A stretch of 64,000 nucleotides of DNA. Origin: Chlorogloeopsis sp038404745. GTDB taxonomy: Bacteria > Cyanobacteriota > Cyanobacteriia > Cyanobacteriales > Nostocaceae. How positions within the stretch are numbered: position 1 is the stretch's first letter; each line of letters starts with the position of its first letter. Shown in pieces: positions 35,542 through 44,165 of the stretch. The stretch lies in the NCBI RefSeq assembly GCF_038404745.2, contig NZ_JAYKTT020000045.1, positions 1-64,000 on the forward strand, given 5' to 3'. The position numbers were made by a program, and so were the translations under genes. Under the pieces are notes generated by a model, which did no database searches, was not told where the DNA came from, and saw nothing but the letters and a program-made list of their open reading frames with translations.

Positions 35542-36297
35542 TTGACTCCTGACAAACCACCATTACCCCAGTTGTTCAAAGGCATTGCCCTGTTTACGCC
35601 TGGAGGAGATTTAATTTATTGCATCGATCCCAGTAAACAAGGTCGATGGCATTTACATTTGTGTGCTACCTTGCAGGAAATTCTGGACTTGCCAGAACCG
35701 CCTCACTTTTTAGTACCTTGTTACACAGCGACTATCGATCATTGGTTAGATCCGCGTACTCAACAAATACGGACTTTTGCCGAAGCTTATCCAGTGGTGA
35801 TGCGATATCAGCCTGTGCTGAATGCTATTTTTGGCACAGGTGATTTGGTTTGGCAAAGCGCTCCTTGGCAAGAGGGATTGTGCGATCGCATGGTTTTAAC
35901 AAGTTATCGCTCTTCATTTCCGCAACTGTGGGAAGATCACGATTTAATTTTGCGTTTAGATCCTACTGAAGCAGTCTTATACTATCAAGAGACAACAGCA
36001 CAACAGTTACAACTAGACACCCAAGGTTATGTCCTTCGCCTATTTATTGCCGGACATAGTCCTGGTACAGAACGTATTCTCGAAAATCTTCACGAACTGC
36101 TAGAAAAGTACTTGGGGCAACCGTACACCCTAAAAGTCATTGATGTTTTTACTCATCCAGAACTAGCTGAAGCAAATCAAGTGACAGCAACTCCGACTCT
36201 GGTAAAAGTTTGGCCGCAGCCGATTCGGCGTATTGCTGGAAATTTAGAGCACGCAGATAAAATTTTACAGATGTTAGGAGCTAAGGAAAAATATTAA
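35542..36297 (+). CDS. KaiB-domain (thioredoxin-like) protein with N-terminal extension
   Basis: A 251-residue protein with a KaiB-like thioredoxin fold at about 163-246 (YVLRLFIAGHSPGTERILEN, TPTLVKVWPQPIRRIAGNL), the fold shared by KaiB and the SasA sensor domain. The first 150 residues (LFKGIALFTPGGDLIYCIDP, PHFLVPCYTATIDHWLDP) form a separate domain I cannot name. KaiB proper is about 100 residues, so this is not the clock KaiB but a KaiB-domain relative; a clock or redox role is inference. The start is TTG at 35542; no ATG precedes the conserved N-terminus. Confidence 0.75.
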   Translation: MTPDKPPLPQLFKGIALFTPGGDLIYCIDPSKQGRWHLHLCATLQEILDLPEPPHFLVPCYTATIDHWLDPRTQQIRTFAEAYPVVMRYQPVLNAIFGTGDLVWQSAPWQEGLCDRMVLTSYRSSFPQLWEDHDLILRLDPTEAVLYYQETTAQQLQLDTQGYVLRLFIAGHSPGTERILENLHELLEKYLGQPYTLKVIDVFTHPELAEANQVTATPTLVKVWPQPIRRIAGNLEHADKILQMLGAKEKY

Positions 36298-36338
36298 TTA
36301 AGTAGAAGGCAGATGACAGATGGCAGTAGACGCTCCGC

Positions 36339-36381
36339 GGCTACTTGCACCAAGTCGCTGCGCGCAAGAGCGTAGGTAGGC
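36339..36381 (-). repeat. Dispersed 43-bp repeat, copy 3 (inverted)
   Basis: Reverse complement of the element at 22889-22931, nearly identical, including CTTGCACCAAGTCGCTGCGC. Intergenic, flanked by the GCAGAAGGTAGAAGGC-type repeats that also flank copy 1. Confidence 0.7.
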
Positions 36382-36495
36382 AGAAGGTAAAAGGCTGTTT
36401 TCGCCTGCTTTTTAGCAGTCGTCATTTTACATTTAATTATGTCCACCTACTTAATAATAATTAAGTATTAGGGTCTATTGGTAGTGTCTATACTC

Positions 36496-37911
36496 ATGGA
36501 AAACCAACAAAATCTTAACAATAGCAGCCATGCTTTAGTAATTGGTAGCAGTATGGCTGGACTGCTGGCAGCTAGAGTATTAGTAAATTACTTTGACCGT
36601 GTGACTGTGGTTGAGCGCGATCGCTTGCCCCAGCAACCAGAATTACGTCCGGGAGTTCCCCAAGCCAATCAAGTTCATGTGCTGTTAACTCAAGGGCAAA
36701 GACTTTTAGAGCAGCTTTTTCCTGGCTTAGAGGCAGAACTTGCCGCCGCAGATGCGCCGAAGGTAAATTGGACAGCCGATTATCCCTTGCTAGGAATTTG
36801 GGGTTGGTTTCCCCGCGTTGATTCAGACTTAGTGACTCATACTTGTAGTCGTTCTTTACTAGAATGGCTGGTTCGTCGTCGCTTAAGTGCCTATCAAAAT
36901 CTGCAATTTCTTGATCAAACTCAGGTGACTGGGCTTTTGAGTGATAACAGCAATTCTAAGGTGACAGGAGTAAAATTGCGTTGCCGCAATCCTTCTGAGC
37001 TAACAGAATTAAGCGCTCACTTGATTGTAGATGCTAGTGGACGCAACTCCTCATTACCAAAATGGTTGGAAGCTCTAGGTTATCCATCCCCTAAGGAAAC
37101 CACAATCAACTCTTTTTTGGGCTATAGCTCCCGGTGGTACGAACGTCCAGATACTTTTCAAGCAGACTGGAAAGTCCTGACTGTGGTGCAAAAACCACCC
37201 TTTGAGCGGCGTGGTGGGGTAATTTATCCTGTAGAAGGCAACCGTTGGGTAATTACTGTGGCTGGTATCGGTAAAGACTATCCACCGACTGATGAAGCTG
37301 GTTTTCTCGAATTTGTTCGCAGTCTACGCAGTCCCATCCTTTATGAAGCCATTAAAAATGCTAAACCCCTTTCTCCTGTTTATGGCTATCGTCGCACAGA
37401 AAATCTTTGGCGTCACTACGAACAACTGCCTCGAATGCCACAAGGATTGGTAGCACTAGGGGATGCAGTTTGTAGTTTTAATCCTGCTTATGGTCAGGGT
37501 ATGACAACTGCGGCTTTGGGTGCATTAACTCTTGAACGTTGTTTAAAAGAGCAAAAGCTTACAGATTTAACTCGCCGCTTCCAAAAACAACTTGCTCGCG
37601 TTTTAGAAACTCCTTGGATGATGGCAACCAGTGAAGATTTTCGCTGGGAAACTACCGAGGGTGGAAAGCCTAATATAATTACCAGACTTATGCACCGCTA
37701 CATGGATCGAGTGATTTTGCAAGCGGTAAATGATCCTGAGGTGTATCGGAGATTTGCAGAAGTTATCCATATGGTTAAACCGCCATCTGTGCTTTTTGCA
37801 CCTGATATTTTGGCAAAAGTTTTAGCACAGGTAATCAAGGTTCAACAAAATACAACTTCATCTGTTGACGAGGTTAATACTCCACCTCCACAGCTTACTA
37901 AATTAGTATAA
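36496..37911 (+). CDS. FAD-dependent monooxygenase/oxidoreductase
   Basis: A 471-residue flavoprotein from the ATG at 36496 (a TTG six codons earlier is in frame). The dinucleotide-binding motif is ALVIGSSMAGLLAARVL, with the second glycine of GxGxxG replaced (GSSMAG). LVALGDAVCSFNPAYGQGM is the FAD-contacting GD motif of the aromatic hydroxylase group, and the Rossmann beta-strand ends in VVERD. The substrate is unknown. It is a single gene with a short leader, next to a Uma2-family gene. Confidence 0.85.
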   Translation: MENQQNLNNSSHALVIGSSMAGLLAARVLVNYFDRVTVVERDRLPQQPELRPGVPQANQVHVLLTQGQRLLEQLFPGLEAELAAADAPKVNWTADYPLLGIWGWFPRVDSDLVTHTCSRSLLEWLVRRRLSAYQNLQFLDQTQVTGLLSDNSNSKVTGVKLRCRNPSELTELSAHLIVDASGRNSSLPKWLEALGYPSPKETTINSFLGYSSRWYERPDTFQADWKVLTVVQKPPFERRGGVIYPVEGNRWVITVAGIGKDYPPTDEAGFLEFVRSLRSPILYEAIKNAKPLSPVYGYRRTENLWRHYEQLPRMPQGLVALGDAVCSFNPAYGQGMTTAALGALTLERCLKEQKLTDLTRRFQKQLARVLETPWMMATSEDFRWETTEGGKPNIITRLMHRYMDRVILQAVNDPEVYRRFAEVIHMVKPPSVLFAPDILAKVLAQVIKVQQNTTSSVDEVNTPPPQLTKLV

Positions 37912-38003
37912 GCTACTGTGATCATCACAACTTATAAACGCTTCAGCATATACCAAGATCAACATGGTTACAATGCAACTAACTCTACGCTGCCTTAAAT
38001 ATT

Positions 38004-38588
38004 ATGACTATAGCCACCGCTAAACGCTTTACTATAACTGAATATGACCGTTTAGCAGAACTCGGATTCTTTACTGAAACTGACCGAGTTGAGCTAATTA
38101 AGGGAGAAATTATTTCAATGGTATCTAAAGGTAAGCTGCACTCTGTGTGTGAAACCCGCTTAGAACGAGAATTATTTAAGTTAGTGGGGGAACGGGCGAC
38201 ACTGCGAGGACAACAACCGATAATTATTCCTGACTACAGCGAACCTGAACCAGATCGAGTAATTGTCAAAAATCGCGCTGATGATTATCTCAGCACTCAT
38301 CCCACTCCAGCTGATATTTTACTGTTAATTGAGATAGCTGATTCTTCTTTGAAATATGACCAAGAGGTAAAATTACCACTTTATGCAGAAGCAGGAATTT
38401 CTGATTATTGGATATTGAATTTAGTAGCAAATTATTTAGAATCTTACAGTGAACCTTATCAAGATTTGCAAGGTAAATTTGGTTATCGAAAAAAGATAAT
38501 TTTTCTGCCCAATGAATCAGTTAATCTGCCATGTTTTCCTGATTTAGTTCTGGATTTATCTAGAGTTTTTCCTGAAATTCTAGATTAG
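38004..38588 (+). CDS. Uma2-family putative endonuclease (DUF820)
   Basis: A 194-residue protein of the Uma2 family, a PD-(D/E)XK-like fold very abundant in cyanobacteria. Family strings: TITEYDRLAELGFFTETDRVEL, EPDRVIVKNRADDY, PADILLLIEIADSSLKYDQE and KLPLYAEAGISDYWILNL. The acidic and lysine residues of the putative active site (PDR, EIADSS, YDxExK) are present. The function is not established in this family. Confidence 0.88.
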   Translation: MTIATAKRFTITEYDRLAELGFFTETDRVELIKGEIISMVSKGKLHSVCETRLERELFKLVGERATLRGQQPIIIPDYSEPEPDRVIVKNRADDYLSTHPTPADILLLIEIADSSLKYDQEVKLPLYAEAGISDYWILNLVANYLESYSEPYQDLQGKFGYRKKIIFLPNESVNLPCFPDLVLDLSRVFPEILD

Positions 38589-38664
38589 AGCCAATGAATT
38601 AAGTGGCGATTGCTCAATTATCAATCAGTCTTCCTACTCTCTTAAAAATTTCAAAAAATTTTGG

Positions 38665-39345
38665 TTATGTAAGAGCAGCAGCAACCTGTTCAAAATAGCC
38701 AGATAGTTCAAATATTAGACTACTGTAATCATTAGGAGGGGCAATGCTAATGGATTCATTAACGATGTTGATTGTAGTTTTCTCCATCAGTTGAATCGCA
38801 GCTATTACCAAGTCATAAGATATGCCTAAAGATTGGTAGTTTTCACACAAACCATTGAGACAGCCATCGATAACACTAGAATCATGTAAAAACATGGCAT
38901 AACTTACATATCGCAGAATAATTTCCATGTCATGCAGACAAGCAGCCATTTGGCTTTCAGCATATGGGTTACTGTCTAGCTCAAATACTTGAGAATGTTT
39001 GATAAATAAGATATTTGCAGAATCGGCAATTATTTTACCAGCATTGCTAACAATAATATTTACAAATTCTAAAAGTTTACTAGCTTCATTAATGCCAAGA
39101 ACAAAGTTATCAAATGAGCTTCTACCGCTTAAAAATTTATCAGGTGGAACAACAGATAAATTACTTTGAGAAATATCTGATAAATCCTGAATAAAAAACC
39201 ATTCAGAATATTTAAATTTTCCAGTAATAATGTAGTCAAACTCCATGACAGTTGCACAAGCTAATTGTACAGCAGCATCAAAATCAGGAAGGTTGAACGA
39301 ACTTGCCTTCTCCAAAATTGTGTCATCGATAGGACAGACTTTCAT
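38665..39345 (-). CDS. PIN-domain half fused to a beta-phycocyanin-like domain
   Basis: A 226-residue frame joining two unrelated parts. Residues 1 to about 43 (TILEKASSFNLPDFDAAVQL, EFDYIIT) are the C-terminal half of a PIN nuclease; its first half lies upstream in another frame (39399-39560). From about residue 50 the sequence follows CpcB/PecB: PPDKFLSG, a helix ending SNAGKIIADSANILF, SQMAACLHDMEIILRYVSYA, GCLNGLCENYQSLG and LSGYFEQVAAALT. Cys136 aligns with the bilin cysteine near position 84, with Asp139 in the usual place, and Asn125 with the conserved Asn72. The second bilin cysteine (near 153) is Tyr. A Met at 34 could start a phycobiliprotein-only product. It is likely a decayed or recruited pigment-protein paralog, far from any phycobilisome operon. 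Confidence 0.7.
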   Translation of the reverse strand: MKVCPIDDTILEKASSFNLPDFDAAVQLACATVMEFDYIITGKFKYSEWFFIQDLSDISQSNLSVVPPDKFLSGRSSFDNFVLGINEASKLLEFVNIIVSNAGKIIADSANILFIKHSQVFELDSNPYAESQMAACLHDMEIILRYVSYAMFLHDSSVIDGCLNGLCENYQSLGISYDLVIAAIQLMEKTTINIVNESISIAPPNDYSSLIFELSGYFEQVAAALT

Positions 39346-39398
39346 TATTGCTCGGATTTCGGATAATGCCTGCCACGCAATCTCTTTTCCGCCGTTTT

Positions 39399-39560
39399 TT
39401 ATACCAATATCAAAGATTTTGTTGAGAGTAGTTGTGTTACATACCCCTCTATCTGCTTTGACTCAATCAACCGCCATACTTCTGAAGAATCTTCTACAAA
39501 TGGCTCACGATCTAGCAGAACATTTAGAAGTACCTCATCATCTAGCAAAACCCGTCTCAT
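39399..39560 (-). pseudogene. N-terminal half of PIN-domain gene, frameshifted
   Basis: From an ATG at 39560 the minus strand reads MRRVLLDDEVLLNVLLDREP and FVEDSSEVWRLIESKQIEGYV, the standard N-terminal half of a cyanobacterial PIN protein with its catalytic aspartate, then leaves the family and stops at 39399. The PIN match resumes in a different frame as TTTLNKIFDIGIKN, then EIAWQALSEIRAIMKVCPID, running into the chimeric gene. The break is at an ACAC string (about 39432-39437) where a two-base gain restores the difference. The nuclease is therefore broken. Confidence 0.6.
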
Positions 39561-39580
39561 TACTGGTATTGCACTAACCC

Positions 39581-39874
39581 TTAATTCCCATTTTTAGAAA
39601 CTTCAGTATCAGTGGAAGTTACTTGTTTATTTCCTACTTTCCCACGCTTAAATAGTCCCCGAACTCTCTTCAGGCGTGGAAAGTCCTCTGGTGCTTTGTC
39701 TGGGGTATTTGCAACTTCAGGAAGCAAATGTGCAACTCCCAACACCTGTCCCAAGCGAGATGTTTTGAGAAAGGCTTGTCGTTCTGCATGAGTCATAATC
39801 ACCTTTGTGCCTGCTCTTACCTCATCACTGGTCAAAGAACCTTGGCATTCCCTGTTCACTTTCGTGTCGCTCAC
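39581..39874 (-). CDS. Small conserved-looking protein of unknown function
   Basis: About 97 residues from a GTG at 39874 (VSDTKVNRECQGSLTSDEVR). An ATG further up (39916) is in frame, but the GTG start leaves the overlap typical of coupled genes: it overlaps the end of the acetyltransferase-like gene by 50 bp in another frame. Notable strings are GTKVIMTHAERQAFLKTSRLG and PRLKRVRGLFKRGK, a basic C-terminal region. I cannot name a family. It may be translationally coupled to the upstream frame, which is itself broken. Confidence 0.4.
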   Translation of the reverse strand: MSDTKVNRECQGSLTSDEVRAGTKVIMTHAERQAFLKTSRLGQVLGVAHLLPEVANTPDKAPEDFPRLKRVRGLFKRGKVGNKQVTSTDTEVSKNGN

Positions 39875-40391
39875 AGAAGGCTGCTGCTGTTCGTGAAAAT
39901 CTGAAGGCATACCCATCTTCTCCCGGAGCTATTGTTACAGGCTTCAGATACTCCATCTGAACCTTATCTCTGTAGTATGACACAGCCGTATCTAGAGAAA
40001 CCAGGAAAATTAGCAGAGCCTCTGCTTCTCCTTGACAATATTCCAAACCAACCTTTGTTGCATACCAGATTAACCATTTGCCAATTGGTTCAATCAATCG
40101 TTCAGCCACCTCTCCTCGGCTTGTAGGATTTGCTTATAGCTGTTCTATTTCCAAAAATTCAGGAGAACCAGGATAGGGATAAAGACCATATCGCACTAAT
40201 CCCCAGATTTGTCCTGCATAAACTAGTTTGACTATATTTTGGCATTCAAAATCAGTTCGCTGCCACAAGCCAGACCAATCAAATGACCAATTAGTCGGCA
40301 TATCATCTACTTTAGCTGGGGAAAGAAAAGCAACTTGCTCGATTCTCGATTTAAGTCGGACTTTTACTTCATATGAGCCAATGGAAGTCAA
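39825..40391 (-). pseudogene. Acetyltransferase-like gene with an internal stop
   Basis: One continuous minus-strand frame of about 189 codons is interrupted by TAA at 40134-40136 between EFLEIEQL and ANPTSRGEVAERLI. The second half (LVSLDTAVSYYRDKVQMEYL, PVTIAPGEDGYAFRFSR) looks like the C-terminal beta-alpha part of a GNAT-type acetyltransferase, and YYRDK.GM is a typical string; the first half (YAGQIWGLVRYGLYP) leads naturally into it. The start is unclear: only a TTG at 40391 is available. A one-base change explains the stop, so a recent pseudogene or read-through is possible. Confidence 0.5.
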
Positions 40392-40504
40392 TATAGTTTT
40401 AGAAGCTTTAGTGCCAAGGTGTAAGTTCTACTGATTATAAAGCGAATGCTGACTTATACAGCAATTAATTGTTACAGCTAATTTTGAGACAGTACTCGCC
40501 AGCC

Positions 40505-41899
40505 TCACTCTCCCTTCACAACTAAACTTTCCATCGCTTGCTGCAAATCTTTCGTTAAGTCGGCAACAGCTTGTCTAGCTCCTTGACGACTGGTTTTATA
40601 AACTGGATACCTTTGTGAAACAGATAGCGGTTCACCTATAGTAATTTTCACCCGTTGCTTACCTAGTGGCGGAGATTTAAATGGATTACCGCCCCTAATC
40701 CTAGTTACCATATCCCGAATCAGTGAAGTTGTCTCAGCAAATCTTTCTGCTGTGGGTTTTTCGCGCACATACTTGCCTGTAACAGCCACAAAACTTTCTA
40801 CTAAACGCATATGCCACATCCGCAAATTGGCTTCTTCGGCAACGCGATCGCCTAATGCTCTTTCTAAAGGTGATAATGCTTTAATATCTTTGTATTCTTC
40901 TCTAAAAATATAATTCCAACCAGCCTGCTCTACACGACGACAGCGATCGCTAAAATTTCCTTTTGGTTGTAAATCAAAATACTGCTCTGCTACTTGTAAA
41001 ACTACATCTAAAAGCACATACAGACGAGCAGCTATTACCTCGTTCGCATCTTCGGTTTGATTTTTTACTTCTGGCAGTTTTTGATGGTAGAAGCGTGTAT
41101 AAAATTTTTCCATCAAAGATAGCAAGCGTTCAGCTAACCTCAGTAGACGGGGATAGAGCGACTCGATTGGGGGAGTATTGCTGTATACTTTTGTATCGCC
41201 AGGTAAACCGCTAGCTGCTTCTAATTCACTTAAAAGATTGGCGATCACATTCCAGGGCGCTTCGACGTAACTGTATTGGATGCCAATTGGTACAATGAAT
41301 ACCTGTTGATCTTGTCCAGCTTTGTGCAAGTCTTCAGCGCACCAAAAGCCCAATTGCGCGATTCCGGGTTCGAGTGGGTTAACTACCTCCGAAAGTCCAT
41401 TAGTGGCTCCTTCTGGCGCTGCTGCCATCGGGAAACGCCCATTGGCAAACAAGTCACGAGCTGATCGCAAACCTGTCCAATCAGCCTTACCGCGTTGGAT
41501 TGGTGTGCCACCCAGGCTAGAAACGATCCAGCCAATGTGTGAGCCAGCCCACAGAGGAATGCCGCGATCGTAGATAAAATGGGCATGAATTGGACGCTGT
41601 AGAGATACTCCCATCTGTCGTGCTACCTTTGGCACAAGTTGGGAGAACAAGTAACCCAAGCAAAATGGATCTTGTGTTTTAGGATGACGAAATGCTATCA
41701 AAAAGCGGATCTTTCCCTCCTGAAATTGACGATAGAGATCCACTAAAATCTCAACGTTGTCTGCTTCAATTTGGCTAATTGCTGATTTCCAGCGTAACCA
41801 ACTGGGTAGCAACAGATGAACGGCTTCTAAAAACCAAGGCTTGAATGCTGGCGGGATAAATTCCAAGGGTGGCTGTGCTTGATAAATTATATTGGGCAA
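40505..41899 (-). CDS. PlsC-type acyltransferase (phospholipid/glycerolipid)
   Basis: A 464-residue protein with a PlsC-like acyltransferase core at about 85-215: the RPIHAHFIYDRGIPLWAG region stands where the HX4D motif is expected (only a variant is visible), GGTPIQRGKADW corresponds to block II, and AAAPEGATNG is a variant of the FPEGTR block III. FIVPIGIQYSYV is block IV. The C-terminal 250 residues are extra, alpha-helical and conserved in cyanobacterial relatives. It probably acylates a glycerolipid or lysophospholipid; the altered motif makes the substrate uncertain. Confidence 0.75.
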   Translation of the reverse strand: MPNIIYQAQPPLEFIPPAFKPWFLEAVHLLLPSWLRWKSAISQIEADNVEILVDLYRQFQEGKIRFLIAFRHPKTQDPFCLGYLFSQLVPKVARQMGVSLQRPIHAHFIYDRGIPLWAGSHIGWIVSSLGGTPIQRGKADWTGLRSARDLFANGRFPMAAAPEGATNGLSEVVNPLEPGIAQLGFWCAEDLHKAGQDQQVFIVPIGIQYSYVEAPWNVIANLLSELEAASGLPGDTKVYSNTPPIESLYPRLLRLAERLLSLMEKFYTRFYHQKLPEVKNQTEDANEVIAARLYVLLDVVLQVAEQYFDLQPKGNFSDRCRRVEQAGWNYIFREEYKDIKALSPLERALGDRVAEEANLRMWHMRLVESFVAVTGKYVREKPTAERFAETTSLIRDMVTRIRGGNPFKSPPLGKQRVKITIGEPLSVSQRYPVYKTSRQGARQAVADLTKDLQQAMESLVVKGE

Positions 41900-42156
41900 G
41901 GTGGTTTTCTCCTCAAAAGAAGGCAGAGGGCAGGAGGTAGAAGGAAAGAGGATTTAACTTGTTTATTTCATTTGTAGCGGGTGGTGTACCGCTAGTGTGC
42001 TTACTCTAAAAGGATGAAGGAAAAAGAACTCAGAACTCAGAATAAATATTTTTGTGTTCTGGATTTTAAGTTCCTATTGATACCTATTTCATACTTCAAC
42101 CTTCATATAGACTTTAACTGAGTTCGAGATTAGCGAAACTGGAAAGGGGACAAACG

Positions 42157-44004
42157 ATGCGACTGTCACAAATGTTATTTGTTACGCTCCGGGATGATCC
42201 TGCTGATGCAGAAATTCCCAGTCATAAATTATTACTCCGCGCAGGTTATATTCGTCGCATCGGTAGTGGTATATACGCTTATCTCCCATTCATGTGGCGG
42301 GTACTGCAAAAAGTCTCCCAGATAGTACGGGAAGAAATGAATGCCACAGGCGCACAAGAGTGTCTCTTACCCCAATTACAACCTGCCGAGCTATGGCGCG
42401 AATCTGGCAGATGGGATACTTATACTCAAGCTGAGGGTATTATGTTTGCCCTTGTAGATCGGCGCGAGCAAGAATTAGCATTGGGGCCAACTCACGAGGA
42501 AGTAATCACGACAATCGCCCGTGATATGATCCGCTCTTACCGTCAGCTACCACTACATCTGTATCAAATTCAAACTAAGTTCCGCGATGAAATTCGTCCC
42601 CGCTTTGGTTTGATGCGCGGACGAGAATTTATCATGAAGGATGGCTACTCGTTCCACGAAGACGAAGAAAGCCTAAAAAAAACTTATCAAGATATGTACC
42701 AAGCCTACAGTAATATGCTGCGGCGCTCTGGTTTGGCTTTTCGTGCTGTAGAAGCAGATTCTGGTGCCATTGGTGGTTCTGGTTCTACAGAATTTATGGT
42801 TTTGGCGGAAGCTGGCGAAGATGAGGTTCTTTACACCGAAGATGGACAATACGCTGCCAATGTGGAAAAAGCTGTATCTTTAACGGCAGATGCCGAACCT
42901 TCCTCATTTACAAGTTATGAAAAACGGGAAACTCCTGGAACAGAGACAATTGACAAACTCTGTAATTTCTTGAAATGTTCTCCGACTCAAATAGTCAAAA
43001 ATGTTCTCTACCAAGCACTTTATGATAATGCCACAACGATTTTAGTCTTGGTGAGTATCCGAGGAGATCAGGAAGTTAACGAAGTTAAGTTGCAAAATGA
43101 ACTGACAAAGCTAGCTTCCCAATACGGTGCTAAGACAATTTTGAAGTTAACCGTACCAGATGCAGATGCGCAGAAGAAATGGGCGGCTAAACCTTTGCCT
43201 TTAGGTTACATTGCTCCTGATATTGCAGATGATTATATTACCCCCCCTACTCCCCCCCTTAGCAAGGGGGGGACTGAGGGGGGGTTAGTCCATCCTAAGT
43301 TTTTGCGCTTAATAGATAAAACAGCACCTGATTTAAAGAACTTTGTGACAGGCTCAAATGAATCTGGTTATCACGTAGTTGGCGCTAACTGGGGCGAGCA
43401 ATTTAAACTACCTGATAATATCGTAGATGTGCGTAAAGCCAGACCAGGCGATCGCGCGATCCACAACCCAGAACAAACTTTAAAAAGCGCTCGTGGCATT
43501 GAAGTTGGTCACATTTTCCAACTAGGGACAGAATATTCTCAAGTAATGGGAGGAAATTATACCAACGAACAAGGTGAGGAAAAACCACTAGTCATGGGTT
43601 GTTATGGTGTGGGAGTTTCCCGACTGGCACAAGCAGCAGTAGAGCAATCCTACGATAAAGATGGAATTATTTGGCCTGTTGCGATCGCGCCTTATCATGC
43701 CATTGTGACAATTCCAAATATTAACGACGCTCAACAAGTAGAAATTGCCGAGAAACTCTACACAGAACTCAATCAAGCCGGAATTGAAACTCTACTCGAC
43801 GATCGCAACGAACGGGCAGGAGTTAAATTTAAAGATGCGGACTTAATCGGGATACCCTATAGGATTGTCACTGGACGAGCGATCGCCAATCGCAAAGTCG
43901 AAGTAGTAGAACGCGCTACCCATAATTCTCAAGAAATTCCAATTACAGAAGTAGTTTCTACTATCAAGCAATGGATTATTCAAGCAATAGAGGCTAAAAA
44001 TTAA
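42157..44004 (+). CDS. proS: Prolyl-tRNA synthetase with a repeat-encoded insert
   Basis: A 615-residue class II synthetase that charges tRNA-Pro. Motifs: SHKLLLRAGYIRRIGSGIYA, LGPTHEEVITTIARDMIRSY, RPRFGLMRGREFIMKDGYSFH (motif 2 region), MGCYGVGVSRLAQAA (motif 3) and the anticodon-binding C-terminus (ERAGVKFKDADLIGIPYRIV). An editing (INS/YbaK) domain lies between, at about 225-400. Residues 362-378 (ITPPTPPLSKGGTEGGL) are written by a palindromic repeat in this editing domain, which does not disrupt the frame. It makes the protein longer than the about 572 residues of E. coli ProS. Confidence 0.95.
   Translation: MRLSQMLFVTLRDDPADAEIPSHKLLLRAGYIRRIGSGIYAYLPFMWRVLQKVSQIVREEMNATGAQECLLPQLQPAELWRESGRWDTYTQAEGIMFALVDRREQELALGPTHEEVITTIARDMIRSYRQLPLHLYQIQTKFRDEIRPRFGLMRGREFIMKDGYSFHEDEESLKKTYQDMYQAYSNMLRRSGLAFRAVEADSGAIGGSGSTEFMVLAEAGEDEVLYTEDGQYAANVEKAVSLTADAEPSSFTSYEKRETPGTETIDKLCNFLKCSPTQIVKNVLYQALYDNATTILVLVSIRGDQEVNEVKLQNELTKLASQYGAKTILKLTVPDADAQKKWAAKPLPLGYIAPDIADDYITPPTPPLSKGGTEGGLVHPKFLRLIDKTAPDLKNFVTGSNESGYHVVGANWGEQFKLPDNIVDVRKARPGDRAIHNPEQTLKSARGIEVGHIFQLGTEYSQVMGGNYTNEQGEEKPLVMGCYGVGVSRLAQAAVEQSYDKDGIIWPVAIAPYHAIVTIPNINDAQQVEIAEKLYTELNQAGIETLLDDRNERAGVKFKDADLIGIPYRIVTGRAIANRKVEVVERATHNSQEIPITEVVSTIKQWIIQAIEAKN
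43240..43287. repeat. Palindromic repeat inside proS, type TTAGCAAG
   Basis: C-rich arm, core CCCCCCTTAGCAAGGGGGG and G-rich arm (ACTGAGGGGGGGTTAG), read as TPPTPPLSKGGTEGGL. The core is shared with the element at 1741-1781 in the TonB receptor gene. It is inserted in frame in the editing domain of an essential gene. Confidence 0.75.
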
Positions 44005-44165
44005 AGAAAGGTAAAGAAAGGCAGAAGGCAGGGGGCAGGAGGCAGAAGGAAATTTTGGTAATGGTGATTGAAATCATAGGGTTTCTAATCTTTGTTCCCT
44101 ATCCCCTGTCCCCTTCCCCTGTCCCCTGTACCCTATCCCCTACACCTTTTTAATTTCCAAAACAT

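Noticed and set aside
39245..39577. 110-codon plus-strand frame opposite the PIN region
   Set aside because: It is the antisense of a recognisable PIN coding sequence and has no family match of its own.
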